Source of the DNA: Mycolicibacterium flavescens
GTDB taxonomy: Bacteria; Actinomycetota; Actinomycetes; Mycobacteriales; Mycobacteriaceae
NCBI RefSeq assembly: GCF_001722335.1
Contig: NZ_MIHA01000009.1
Span: 179,676 to 243,675, forward strand
Length of the DNA: 64,000 nt
Direction: 5' to 3'
This document shows positions 41,490 to 49,581 of the stretch, one piece after another (positions within the stretch are counted from its first letter, which is position 1; every line of letters begins with the position of its first letter). Position numbers and translations under genes: made by a program. The notes under the pieces are model-generated. The model saw only the letters and a list, made by a program, of their open reading frames with translations. It did not search any database and had not been told where the DNA came from.

Positions 41490-43220
41490 CTATTCGACCA
41501 GCTTGCCCTGAGTGGACACGTGCCGCATCCGCGCGGCGATGTCGGCCGGGATCTTCGCGACCGGTTCGGCTTCGATGCGCCCGGGGCCGGACCAGACCAG
41601 GTTCACGGCCAGCCGCTCGTCGAGCTCGGGGTGGTCCGAACGGTTGTGGCATCCTCTGGTCTCGCGGCGTTCGAGGGCGGCCTCCACCGTCGCGCGGGCC
41701 GCGACCAGGCTCGATTTCAGGTCGAATGCGTGTGCCAGATCGTGGAATCCGGCGATGTCGGGATGCACGCCCAGACCCGCGGCGCGCTCTTCGATCTCGG
41801 TGATACCGCGCAGCCCGGCCTGCAGACCCGACTCGTCGCGCACGACGCCCGCGTACTCGGTCATCGTGTTGCGCAGTGAGCGCTGCAGAGATCGGACGTT
41901 CTCAGCTCCGTTGACCGACAGCACCTCGTCGATCTCGTCGCGCGCGGCCGAAACCGCTACGCGACACCGCATGTGGGCGCCCAGGCAGGTGGAGTAGGCG
42001 GCTGCCGCGCGACCGGTGATACGGCCGTAGACCAGCAGCTCGATCAGCGAGTTGCCGCCGAGCCGGTTCGCCCCGTGCAGTCCGCTGGAGGCTTCGCCGA
42101 TCGCGTAGAGACCCTCGACGTCGGTGCGGTGGTCTTCCGGGCGCACCCACACTCCACCCATGGAGTAGTGGGCGGTCGGCGCGATCTCGATCGGGTCGGT
42201 GGTGATGTCACGCAACTGCAGGTCCATCAGGGTCTGATAGACCCGCGGCAGACGCGCCATGATCTGCTCGCGTGGCAGATGAGAGACGTCGAGCCACACC
42301 CCTCCGCGCGAGGTGCCGCGGCCCTCCTTGATCTCGGTGTAGGCGGCGAGCGCGACGCGGTCGCGGGTGGACAGTTCCATCCGCTCGGGGTCGTAGCGCT
42401 TCATGAACCGCTCCCCGAGATCGTTGCGCAGGATTCCGCCTTCGCCGCGCGCGGCTTCGGAGACCAGCGTGCCCGCCGAGTCCTCGGGTTCGATCAGGCC
42501 GGACGGGTGGAACTGCACCAGTTCGGGGTCGCGGATGCGGCCGCCCGCCTCGACCGCCAACCGGAAGGAGTCGCCGGTGTTCTCGTCGCGGCGCGAGGAG
42601 GTGCGGCGCCAGATCCGGGTGTGTCCACCGGCGGCCAGGATCACCGCGTCGGCGTAGATCGTGTAGCGGGTGCCGTCGCCGAGGTCGAAGCCGTACGCGC
42701 CGAAGATGACGTTGTCGCGCACCAGCAGCTTGGTGATGTAGGCGGTGTCCAGTATCGGGATACCGAGAGCCGCAACCTGTTTGACGAGGGTGCGCTGCAG
42801 CTCGAGCCCGGTGTAGTCGCCGGCGAACGCGGTGCGGCGAAACGTGTGGGCGCCGAAGAACCGCTGCGAGATCCGGCCGTCCTGCTCGCGGGCGAACGCC
42901 ATACCGTAGCGCTCCAGGTCGCGGATCGACTCCGCGGCGCCCTCGGTGACGATCTGCACGGTCACCGGGTCCGCGAGCAGGTAGCTCTCGGTCAGCGTGT
43001 CGGCCGCGTGCTGCTGCCAGGAGTCCTCGGCGTCCATGGTGCCCAGCGCGGCGTTGATACCGCCGGCGGCCAGCGTGGTGTGCGCATCGGTTCGGGGCCG
43101 TTTGCCGACCAGCAGCACCGCGACGCCGCGCTCGGCGAGTTCGATCGCGGCGCGCAGACCGGACCCGCCGGTGCCGATGACGAGTACGGAGGTCGCGATC
43201 TGCTGCTCGGTGCTGCCCAT
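41490..43220 (-). CDS. Stand-alone fumarate reductase/succinate dehydrogenase-like flavoprotein
   Basis: 576 residues. FAD site VLVIGTGGSGLRAAIELAERG, then HTTLAAGGINAALGTMDAEDS, RRTAFAGDYTGLELQRTL, HPSGLIEPEDSAGTLVSEAARGEGG and TAHYSMGGVWV, as in the FrdA/SdhA/NadB superfamily. GLHGANRLGGNSLIELLVYGR closes the FAD domain. No iron-sulphur or membrane subunit lies beside it, so its electron partner is unknown; a soluble fumarate reductase, succinate oxidase or aspartate oxidase-like role are all possible. Start chosen at ATG 43220; GTG 43226 adds two residues. Confidence 0.85.
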   Translation of the reverse strand: MGSTEQQIATSVLVIGTGGSGLRAAIELAERGVAVLLVGKRPRTDAHTTLAAGGINAALGTMDAEDSWQQHAADTLTESYLLADPVTVQIVTEGAAESIRDLERYGMAFAREQDGRISQRFFGAHTFRRTAFAGDYTGLELQRTLVKQVAALGIPILDTAYITKLLVRDNVIFGAYGFDLGDGTRYTIYADAVILAAGGHTRIWRRTSSRRDENTGDSFRLAVEAGGRIRDPELVQFHPSGLIEPEDSAGTLVSEAARGEGGILRNDLGERFMKRYDPERMELSTRDRVALAAYTEIKEGRGTSRGGVWLDVSHLPREQIMARLPRVYQTLMDLQLRDITTDPIEIAPTAHYSMGGVWVRPEDHRTDVEGLYAIGEASSGLHGANRLGGNSLIELLVYGRITGRAAAAYSTCLGAHMRCRVAVSAARDEIDEVLSVNGAENVRSLQRSLRNTMTEYAGVVRDESGLQAGLRGITEIEERAAGLGVHPDIAGFHDLAHAFDLKSSLVAARATVEAALERRETRGCHNRSDHPELDERLAVNLVWSGPGRIEAEPVAKIPADIAARMRHVSTQGKLVE

Positions 43221-43279
43221 GCGCACCAGAACGTCTGCGCGGCGACGCGTTCATCCCGCCGTACGCAGAGTCCGTAATT

Positions 43280-43293
43280 CCGTGGCACCACGG
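43280..43293. promoter_or_regulatory. Inverted repeat CCGTGG-CA-CCACGG
   Basis: An exact 6-2-6 inverted repeat in the 157-base region between the divergent flavoprotein and nitroreductase genes. It is well placed for a shared regulator; none is encoded next to it. Confidence 0.45.
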
Positions 43294-43377
43294 GCTTTCA
43301 AGGGTTCGCGCCTGAGCTCCGCGCGGGAAGCTGGAAGCACCAGCCGAAAGGCTCCGGAAAACGAAAGGCAGGCGACG

Positions 43378-44040
43378 ATGAACGTTTACGACGCGGTGGC
43401 GAGCAGGCGCGCGGTGCGCGGCTTCATCGACGAGCCCGTCCCGATGGATGCGCTCGAGCGGGTGCTGGCGGCCGCGGCGTGGGCGCCGTCGGGAGGAAAC
43501 CTGCAGCCGTGGCGCATCTACGTGGTGACCGGGGAGCCGCTGGAGCGGCTCAAGAAGCTCGCCACCGACCGGGTCGCCGCCGGCGACCCCTGGGATGAGC
43601 GCGAGTTCGAGATGTACCCGCGCGACCTCAAGTCGCCGTACGCCGAGCGCCGCTCCCAGTTCGGCAAGGAACGCTACAGCGCACTGGGCATCGAACGCGA
43701 GGACTGGGAGGCCCGGCAGCGCGCGGCAATCGCGAACTGGGAGTGCTTCGGCGCGCCCGCGGTGCTGTTCTGCTATATCGACCGCAACCTGGGCCGGCCG
43801 CAGTGGGCCGACGTCGGCATGTACCTGCAGACCGTGATGCTGCTCCTGCGGGCCGAGGGTCTGCACAGCTGCCCCCAGATGGCGTGGTCGCAGGTCCGCA
43901 AGACCGTCGACGACACGGTGAACCCGCCCGAGGACCTGATGCTGTTCTGCGGTATGTCGATCGGCTACGAGGACCCCGGGGTCAGCTTCATCCGTACCGG
44001 GCGGGCCCCGCTCGAGGAGACGGTGTCGTTCATCGACTAG
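43378..44040 (+). CDS. Nitroreductase-family FMN oxidoreductase
   Basis: 220 residues. SRRAVRGFIDEPVPMDALERVLAAAAWAPSGGNLQPW is the FMN-binding opening (residues about 9-45). AIANWECFGAPAVLFCYIDR and DVGMYLQTVMLLLRAEGLHSCPQMAWSQ form the dimer and flavin site. It reduces nitro compounds, quinones or enones with NAD(P)H. AAGGCAGG lies before the ATG. A small hairpin follows the stop. Confidence 0.9.
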   Translation: MNVYDAVASRRAVRGFIDEPVPMDALERVLAAAAWAPSGGNLQPWRIYVVTGEPLERLKKLATDRVAAGDPWDEREFEMYPRDLKSPYAERRSQFGKERYSALGIEREDWEARQRAAIANWECFGAPAVLFCYIDRNLGRPQWADVGMYLQTVMLLLRAEGLHSCPQMAWSQVRKTVDDTVNPPEDLMLFCGMSIGYEDPGVSFIRTGRAPLEETVSFID

Positions 44041-44055
44041 CGCCCCGGGTGGCTA

Positions 44056-44078
44056 CGGGTCAGGGGGCCACTGACCCG
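44056..44078 (+). terminator. Possible terminator hairpin after nitroreductase
   Basis: CGGGTCAG (44056-44063) and CTGACCCG (44071-44078) pair exactly over eight bases with a seven-base loop, 15 bases after the stop. No T-run follows, so termination is likely weak or of the mycobacterial type without a U-tract. Confidence 0.45.
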
Positions 44079-44199
44079 GGACCACCGACTACGGACCACG
44101 GACTACGGATTCTCAAGGGTCCGCTTCTGCGCCGCACCCGCAAATGTAGGTGGTGTCAGCCCCGAGATGGGCTTCACCAGCAGAAACGGGAGGATCGTC

Positions 44200-44328
44200 A
44201 TGAAGGTTTTCGTCATCGGTGACACCGGGCTCATCGGGAGCGGCGTTGTCGCCGCGCTCGGTCACGAGATCCACCGCACCGCGTTCGGCGGCCGGCTCGC
44301 CGAGCATTCACCGGCCACCGTCCGTTGA
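44200..44328 (+). pseudogene. Truncated NmrA/SDR gene remnant (42 residues)
   Basis: GGAGG seven bases upstream and an ATG lead into MKVFVIGDTGLIGSGVVAAL, a clear N-terminal Rossmann start like that of the NmrA-like protein at 37850. After about 23 residues the similarity ends, and the frame closes at 42 residues. A working SDR needs some 200 residues, so most of the gene has been deleted. The ribosome site survives, so the fragment may still be translated just ahead of the sigma factor gene. Confidence 0.65.
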
Positions 44329-44357
44329 GCACCCGGGCGCAGAGGAATCGAGGAATC

Positions 44358-44948
44358 ATGACCGTCACCACCCTTCCCACCGCGATCCCGGACCGTGAGC
44401 TGGCCGCCAGGTTCGCCCGCGAGGCCGAGCCGCTGTTCGACGTGCTGGCGCGCGGCGCGCGACGGCTGACCCGCAACGACGCCGACGCCGAGGACCTGCT
44501 GCAGGACGCGCTGCTGCACGCCTACGCCGGATTCGCGTCGTTCAAGCAGGGCAGCAACCTCAAGGCCTGGCTGTTCCGCATCCTCTACAACCGGTGGGTG
44601 AGCTGCTACCGCGCCAAACAGCGCCGGGTGTCCGAGGTTTCGGCCGACGCGCTGACCGAGCGCGACCTCGTCGGCAACACCGACCGGGGTTGCACCCCGT
44701 CAGCGGAGGCCGAGGTGCTCGACGTCCTGCCCGACGACCGGGTCCGCGTCGCGATGGCCGCGATGCCCGACGGCTTCCGCGAGGTGCTCTACTACGCCGA
44801 CGTCGAGGGCTACACGTACGCCGAGACCGCGGCGATCCTCGACATCCCGATCGGAACCGTGATGTCACGAATCTCGCGCGCCAGAGCGCGGTTACGCATC
44901 GCCCTGGCGCACCGCTACACCGAACCCGCCGAATCAGCAATCGCATAG
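44358..44948 (+). CDS. ECF sigma factor
   Basis: 196 residues. Region 2 is RRLTRNDADAEDLLQDALLHAYAGFASFKQGSNLKAWLFRIL; region 4 is MPDGFREVLYYADVEGYTYAETAAILDIPIGTVMSRISRARARLR. The extended region-2 form recalls the SigE/SigH group. It has no anti-sigma gene next to it; the following genes encode enzymes and a cupin. GAGG is close to ATG 44358; TTG 44325, overlapping the remnant's stop, would give a longer form. It probably drives its own operon. Confidence 0.88.
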   Translation: MTVTTLPTAIPDRELAARFAREAEPLFDVLARGARRLTRNDADAEDLLQDALLHAYAGFASFKQGSNLKAWLFRILYNRWVSCYRAKQRRVSEVSADALTERDLVGNTDRGCTPSAEAEVLDVLPDDRVRVAMAAMPDGFREVLYYADVEGYTYAETAAILDIPIGTVMSRISRARARLRIALAHRYTEPAESAIA

Positions 44949-44964
44949 CAAGGAAAGAGCACCA

Positions 44965-45687
44965 ATGGAATTGGCATACAAGACCGCACTGATCACCGGC
45001 GGCACCGCAGGCATCGGGTTGGCCTGCGCGCGGCTGTTCGCACGAGAAGGCGCGACGGTCGTCATCACCGGACGCGACGCCGAACGCGGCAAGCAGGCCG
45101 CCGCGGGCATCGGCGGGAGCGTGCGTTTCGTGCAGGCCGACCTGTCGGACATGGCGTCGGTGCGGGCTCTGCTCGACGAGGCCGGCGAGATCGACATCCT
45201 GGTCAACAACGCGGCCAACTTTCCCGCCGCGCTCACCGTCGACCAGCAGATCGACGCCTACGAGCGGACTTTCGACACCAACGTCCGCGGTCTGTACTTC
45301 CTGGCAGCCGGCCTGGCGCCGGGGATGCTGGGGCGCGGTCACGGCTCGATCATCAACGTGACGACGATGGTCGCGCGCAAGGGTGTCCCGGGCGCCGGTG
45401 TGTACAGCGCCTCCAAAGCGGCGGTCGAATCGCTGACCCGCACCTGGGCCGCCGAGTTCGGCGCCGGCGGTGTCCGCGTCAACAGCGTCGCGCCCGGGCC
45501 CACGAAAACCGAAGGCGTGGAGGCCGAGTGGGGCGAGACCAACGAGGAACTGGGCCGCGCCCTACCTCTCGGGCGCACCGCGCGGCCGCAGGAGATCGCC
45601 GAAGCCGTGCTGTTCCTCGCCTCGCCACGCGCCAGCTTCATCACCGGATCGGTGCTGCACGCCGACGGTGGCGGCTCGGCGGTCTGA
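44965..45687 (+). CDS. Short-chain dehydrogenase/reductase
   Basis: 240 residues, a classical SDR: TGGTAGIG at the cofactor site, NNAAN after the fourth strand, active site YSASKAAVESL, PGPTKTEG and a C-terminal GSVLHADGG. It begins 16 bases after the sigma factor gene and leads into a cupin gene 25 bases later. The four genes 44358-46995 form one operon. Confidence 0.9.
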   Translation: MELAYKTALITGGTAGIGLACARLFAREGATVVITGRDAERGKQAAAGIGGSVRFVQADLSDMASVRALLDEAGEIDILVNNAANFPAALTVDQQIDAYERTFDTNVRGLYFLAAGLAPGMLGRGHGSIINVTTMVARKGVPGAGVYSASKAAVESLTRTWAAEFGAGGVRVNSVAPGPTKTEGVEAEWGETNEELGRALPLGRTARPQEIAEAVLFLASPRASFITGSVLHADGGGSAV

Positions 45688-45712
45688 ACAACTACAGCGA
45701 AAGAGGTCGGCA

Positions 45713-46132
45713 ATGACGAAATATGACCCGTCGTGGGAGAACTCACTCACCGTGCTGCAGGAGGTCAGCCCGCCGTTCATACCCGAACAGGCGCATGCGA
45801 TGACCGTCGTCATCGACTACCCGCCGGGCAGCGCGGGCGCCCCGCCGCACCGCCATCCGGGCGGTCCCGCGTTCGGCTACGTGGTGGAAGGCGAGATGCT
45901 GTTCGAGCTCGAGGGACAGCCGCCGCGCGTCGTGCGCGCCGGAGAGGCGTTCTGGGAACCCGGTGGTGACGTCATCCACTACTCGGATGCCAACAACCGC
46001 GACGACGTGCGTTGCCGATTCACGGTGACGATGCTCTGCGTGCCGGGCCGGCCGATGCTGGTCCTCGTCGACGACGACGAACTCGAGGCACGCAAGCATC
46101 TGCGGGTGCCCATCGATGCTGAACAGGAGTGA
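45713..46132 (+). CDS. Cupin-domain protein
   Basis: 139 residues. The cupin metal motif is PPHRHPGGPAFGYVVEGE (His, His, Glu), and the second motif is AGEAFWEPGGDVIHY (His). It forms a single beta-barrel that binds a metal and may act as an enzyme or sensor. In a sigma-factor operon it could sense the inducing compound; that is inference. AGAGG precedes the ATG. The next gene starts within a few bases of its stop. Confidence 0.87.
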   Translation: MTKYDPSWENSLTVLQEVSPPFIPEQAHAMTVVIDYPPGSAGAPPHRHPGGPAFGYVVEGEMLFELEGQPPRVVRAGEAFWEPGGDVIHYSDANNRDDVRCRFTVTMLCVPGRPMLVLVDDDELEARKHLRVPIDAEQE

Positions 46133-46137
46133 AGGTG

Positions 46138-46995
46138 ATGTCGAAGATACTGTTGCAGACCACGATCGGACGAAATCCCGACGACTGGGACATCTCCCGG
46201 TTCTCGCTGCTGGCCGCCGAACTGCGGGCGGCGGGGCACGACGTGGTCGCCCGCGACCGGGTCGCCGGCGAGGACCCGGTGCTCAGCCGCGTCGACGAAC
46301 TCGGTTTCGATCAGCTGTGGCTGATGGCGGTCGACGTCGGCGACGGGCTCACCCCCGCCGACGCCGCGGCGATCGCGCGGTTCCGGTGCAACGGGGGCGG
46401 GGTGTTGACCGCGCGCGACCACCAGGATCTCGGCTGCTGCCTGAACCAGCTCGGCTCACTCGGACTGGTCAACGAATTCCACGACGCCAGCGTGGATCCC
46501 GCGACGATGTGCGACGACGTCGACACGCCCACCATCTCGTGGCCGAACTACCATTCCGGCGCCAACGGCGACTACCAGCAGGTGTTGGTACCGGAGCGGG
46601 TGCACGAACTGTTGCGCACCGACCGGACCGCCAGCGGGCGCATCGAGTGGTTCCCGGCGCATCCGCACGAGGGCCTGGTGTCGACCGCCGGGGTGCCCGA
46701 AGCCGCGGTGCTGGCCCAGGGGCGCAGCGCCACCACAGGCCGGGTGTTCAACCTCGCCGTCGTGATCGACGGTGAGCGCGGCTCGGACGGCATGCCGATG
46801 GGCCGCGCGGTGGCCGAGTCGACGTTCCACCACTTCGCCGATTACAACTGGGACATCGATTGCGGGGCACCGTCGTTCGTGACCGAGCGGCCCGGTTCGC
46901 AGGTCAGGGAGGACCCGTCGCGGCTGGTGGTGTTCAAGGACTACGTCCGCAACGTGGCCGCGTGGTTGCATTCCCGGGTGTCGGTGGCGGTCTGA
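46138..46995 (+). CDS. Unknown protein, possible ThuA/amidotransferase-like fold
   Basis: 285 residues. I do not recognise a firm family. KILLQTTIGRNPDDWDISRFSLLAAELRAAGHDV, then QLWLMAVDVGDGLTPADAAAIARFRCNGGGVLTARDHQDLG look like a flavodoxin or class I amidotransferase-like fold as in ThuA-type proteins. The typical catalytic Cys-His pair is not evident. It is the last gene of the ECF sigma operon. AGGAG lies eight bases before ATG 46138; GTG 46129 overlapping the cupin stop is also possible. Confidence 0.65.
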   Translation: MSKILLQTTIGRNPDDWDISRFSLLAAELRAAGHDVVARDRVAGEDPVLSRVDELGFDQLWLMAVDVGDGLTPADAAAIARFRCNGGGVLTARDHQDLGCCLNQLGSLGLVNEFHDASVDPATMCDDVDTPTISWPNYHSGANGDYQQVLVPERVHELLRTDRTASGRIEWFPAHPHEGLVSTAGVPEAAVLAQGRSATTGRVFNLAVVIDGERGSDGMPMGRAVAESTFHHFADYNWDIDCGAPSFVTERPGSQVREDPSRLVVFKDYVRNVAAWLHSRVSVAV

Positions 46996-46997
46996 CC

Positions 46998-47663
46998 TTA
47001 ACGCTTGCGGGCGCCGGCGCCGTAGATGATGTCGCTGCGGGCGGCGTCCCAGTGGTTGCGGAACACCACGTCGTCGATCGGGCGGCGGCGCACCGGGCCG
47101 TGCCTGCCGCGGGGCCAGCCCACCACGACGTGGCCGGCCAGCACCCACTCGCCGGGCACTCCGACGGCTTCGCGGAGCAGCGCCTCACCGTCATAGGAGG
47201 CCCAGCTGGTGAAGCAGGCGCCGAGGCCCTGCGCGCGGGCCGCCAGGTAGAAGTTCTGCATCGCCGGGAAGATCGACCCGCCCTGTAGGAACTCCGAGGA
47301 GAACTCGTTTCGGAACGCGGTGAACAGCACCGAGGTCAGTTCACCGGCGCGGTCGTGCAGTTCGTAGGTGGCCCGGTTGTTGCGCGCGGCGCGGCTGTGG
47401 TCGTCGTCGGCGGGGCGGCTCATGCCGTAGATGGTCTCGATCGATCGCAGCGCCAGCCGGGCGGCTTCGGCGACGACGGCCCGCTGTTCGGGTGAGTCCA
47501 GCACGACGAATCGCCACAGCTGCGCGTTGGCGCCGTTCGGGGCCCAGGTCGCGGCCTGCAGGCAGCGGTCCAGCGTGGCGTCGTCGACCGGTTCACAGGT
47601 GAACCGGCGGATGGCCCGTGCGGTGGCCAGCGTCTCCCACACGTCGTCGGTCGGTTCGCGCAT
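46998..47663 (-). CDS. Nitroreductase-family protein
   Basis: 221 residues. ARAIRRFTCEPVDDATLDRCLQAATWAPNGANAQLWRFVVLDS is the FMN-binding start. SIFPAMQNFYLAARAQGLGACFTSWASYDGEALLREAVGVPGEW and a final basic GRHGPVRRRPIDDVVF follow. It reduces nitro compounds, quinones or similar acceptors. It converges with the ECF operon with only two bases between stops. GGAGGAG precedes the ATG. Confidence 0.88.
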   Translation of the reverse strand: MREPTDDVWETLATARAIRRFTCEPVDDATLDRCLQAATWAPNGANAQLWRFVVLDSPEQRAVVAEAARLALRSIETIYGMSRPADDDHSRAARNNRATYELHDRAGELTSVLFTAFRNEFSSEFLQGGSIFPAMQNFYLAARAQGLGACFTSWASYDGEALLREAVGVPGEWVLAGHVVVGWPRGRHGPVRRRPIDDVVFRNHWDAARSDIIYGAGARKR

Positions 47664-47747
47664 GCTCCTCCGTCCGCGGTCGGCTGCCGCGCGTCGACCT
47701 TATCGGGGCCCCGGCAGTTGACCGTCCTTTGCGCACATTCACGGCGG

Positions 47748-47809
47748 CGCGAGCGTGCACGAACTGCCGAAGATCCGCGGCGTGTCATGTGCAGACATGC
47801 CCGCTCGCG
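47748..47809. repeat. Imperfect palindrome between genes
   Basis: CGCGAGCG (47748-47755) and CGCTCGCG (47802-47809) are exact inverted repeats. An inner pair, CATGT (47786-47790) and ACATG (47795-47799), encloses four bases. It lies in the 189-base divergent region before the 52-residue basic protein gene. It may be an operator or an intergenic palindromic element. Confidence 0.45.
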
Positions 47810-47852
47810 GGTACTTGATGCACAGCATGATCACGATGGCTAGGAGGCTGTG

Positions 47853-48011
47853 ATGGCTAAGGACCACGGGTCGAGCATCAAGAACGACAAGCAGTACGAG
47901 GGCCTGCGCGAGAAAGGCATGAGCAAGTCGCGCGCGGCGGCGATCGCCAACACGCCCAGTGCATCCAAGAAGGGCGGCAAGAACTCCGGCGGCGGTAAGA
48001 AGAAGAGCTGA
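47853..48011 (+). CDS. 52-residue basic protein (DUF7218-like)
   Basis: A small gene with AGGAGG five bases before its ATG. The product starts MAKDHGSSIKNDKQYEGLREKG, continues MSKSRAAAIANTPSASKKGG and ends in a Lys/Gly/Ser-rich tail. This is the pattern of short actinobacterial proteins now grouped, as I recall, under DUF7218 and formerly labelled Rho-termination-like. The basic tail suggests nucleic-acid binding; no function is established. It is probably monocistronic. Confidence 0.78.
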   Translation: MAKDHGSSIKNDKQYEGLREKGMSKSRAAAIANTPSASKKGGKNSGGGKKKS

Positions 48012-48075
48012 CGATGAGTTCGCCGGGCTGAGCCGGTCTGAACCTGCAAGCGCACACACCCGCAGGAGGAGGACC

Positions 48076-48789
48076 ATGTCCGTCACCACCGAACCCGCCG
48101 CCCTACCACCCGTCGTCGACCAACAGAGCTGGCGCGCGGCGCTCGACGAACTGCGCGTCCGCGAGAAGGCCGCCACCCGCGAACTCGACGCGATCGCCGC
48201 GCAGCGCCGACGGCTGCCGATGGTGCGGCTGCCCGACTACACGCTGATCGGCGAACACGGCCCGGTGCGGCTGGCCGACGTGTTCGAAGGCCGCTCGCAG
48301 CTGATCACCTACCACCACATGTGGACCGACGGCGCCGAGTGGCAGTGCGGCGGCTGCACCGGCTTCACCTCCCAGTTCACCCGCCTGGAGTTCCTCGACA
48401 ACTACGACGCCCGCTTCGTCATCGTCACCAACGGCCCGATCGAGGAGGCGCTCGCCTACCGCACCAAGGTCGGCAACACGATGGACTGGTACTCGTCGTC
48501 GCAGAGCTCGTTCGGCGCCGACGTCGACGCCCCGCCCGGCGGGGGCTTCGCGGTCAACGTGTTCCTGAAAGCGCCGGGTCCGTCGGGAGAAGACGCCGTC
48601 TACCGCACCTGGCACACCAACGGCCGCGGCACCGAACAGCTCAGCCACTCGTTCGCGCTGATCGACCTGCTGCCGTGGGGCCGTCAGGAGCAGTGGCAGG
48701 ACTCGCCAGCCGGGTGGCCCCAGCGACCGACCTACGAAGGTTGGCTGGACTCGCCCGACATCGCCCGGGCGTACGGCCCGCGCGACTGA
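48076..48789 (+). CDS. DUF899 thioredoxin-like protein
   Basis: 237 residues. LRVREKAATRELDAIAAQRRRLPMV, TLIGEHGPVRLADVFEGRSQLITYHHMW and the motif CGGCTGFTSQFTRLEFLDNYDARFVIVTNGP are diagnostic of DUF899, a thioredoxin-fold family. The two cysteines sit where peroxiredoxin-like proteins place theirs, so a redox role is likely but unproved. GGAGGAGG precedes the ATG. A strong hairpin follows the stop. Confidence 0.87.
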   Translation: MSVTTEPAALPPVVDQQSWRAALDELRVREKAATRELDAIAAQRRRLPMVRLPDYTLIGEHGPVRLADVFEGRSQLITYHHMWTDGAEWQCGGCTGFTSQFTRLEFLDNYDARFVIVTNGPIEEALAYRTKVGNTMDWYSSSQSSFGADVDAPPGGGFAVNVFLKAPGPSGEDAVYRTWHTNGRGTEQLSHSFALIDLLPWGRQEQWQDSPAGWPQRPTYEGWLDSPDIARAYGPRD

Positions 48790-48796
48790 GCCGGCC

Positions 48797-48850
48797 ATTT
48801 TTGCGTCCAGGGCTGTGCGCACGCCGCGACCACAGCCCTGGCGGCAAAAT
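48797..48850. repeat. Hairpin element after the DUF899 gene
   Basis: CCAGGGCTGTG (48807-48817) pairs exactly with CACAGCCCTGG (48831-48841) around a 13-base loop. Beyond a two-base internal loop, TTTTGC (48799-48804) pairs with GCAAAA (48844-48849). The stem therefore spans 17 pairs. It could end transcription of the gene before it. Its design resembles the other intergenic palindromes here, but the sequence differs. Confidence 0.75.
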
Positions 48851-48883
48851 TCAGCACAACCCGGGCGATGGCATCCTGGCTGC

Positions 48884-49537
48884 ATGGGGCTGATCATCCG
48901 GCTGGTCGAGCTGCTGCTGCTGCTCGTCCCGCTCGCCGGTGTGCTGTACGGCGGGTGGCGCGCCGTCTCGGCGGTCCGCGCGCGCCAGGACGGCGTCCCG
49001 CAACGGCCGGAAACCGAAGCGCCGCCGCGGCCGGGCCCCGGGGTGCAGTGGCAGGCGATCGCCCGCGCGGTCAGGGCGCACGACAGCACCGACACCCGCT
49101 GGCTGGAGTACGAACTCGACATCGCCAAGCTGCTCGACTTCCCGCTGATGACCGACATGCGCGACCCGCTCACCGAGCGGTTCCACCGCACCAAGCTGCG
49201 CGCCGACATGCTGCGGCCGGCCAAGGCCGAAGCCCTGGTTGAGGACCCCGACGCGGCCCGCGAGTACATCGACGCGGTCACCGACTACGTCACCGCGTTC
49301 GACGCCGCGGAGAGCGAGGCGATCCGGCGGCGCCGCAACGACTTCAGCGCCGAGGAGCAGCAGCGGATCGGCCGCGCGCAGAGCATGCTGCGGGTCGCCA
49401 CCGACGCTGCGGCCACCCCGCAGGAACGCGAACGCGGCTACACGCTGGCCCAGCGGGAACTCGACGGGCTGATCGTGCTGCCCGAACGCGTCCGGGCCGC
49501 CGTCGAACGCGGCATCGCCGGCGAACTCGACCGCTGA
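48884..49537 (+). CDS. Single-pass membrane protein, unknown function
   Basis: 217 residues. One N-terminal helix (IIRLVELLLLLVPLAGVLYGGW, about 4-26) is followed by a proline-rich linker and a mostly helical, charged cytoplasmic or outer domain (ARAVRAHDSTDTRWLEYELDIAKLLDFPLMTDMRDPLTERFHRTK). I recognise no family. The order is likely helix then soluble domain, with no cleavable signal. It is flanked by a hairpin upstream and a convergent regulator gene. Confidence 0.72.
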   Translation: MGLIIRLVELLLLLVPLAGVLYGGWRAVSAVRARQDGVPQRPETEAPPRPGPGVQWQAIARAVRAHDSTDTRWLEYELDIAKLLDFPLMTDMRDPLTERFHRTKLRADMLRPAKAEALVEDPDAAREYIDAVTDYVTAFDAAESEAIRRRRNDFSAEEQQRIGRAQSMLRVATDAAATPQERERGYTLAQRELDGLIVLPERVRAAVERGIAGELDR

Positions 49538-49581
49538 CCCGCGCCACCGTTGCCGCCGCACCGATCTCGAGTTGCGGCCGG

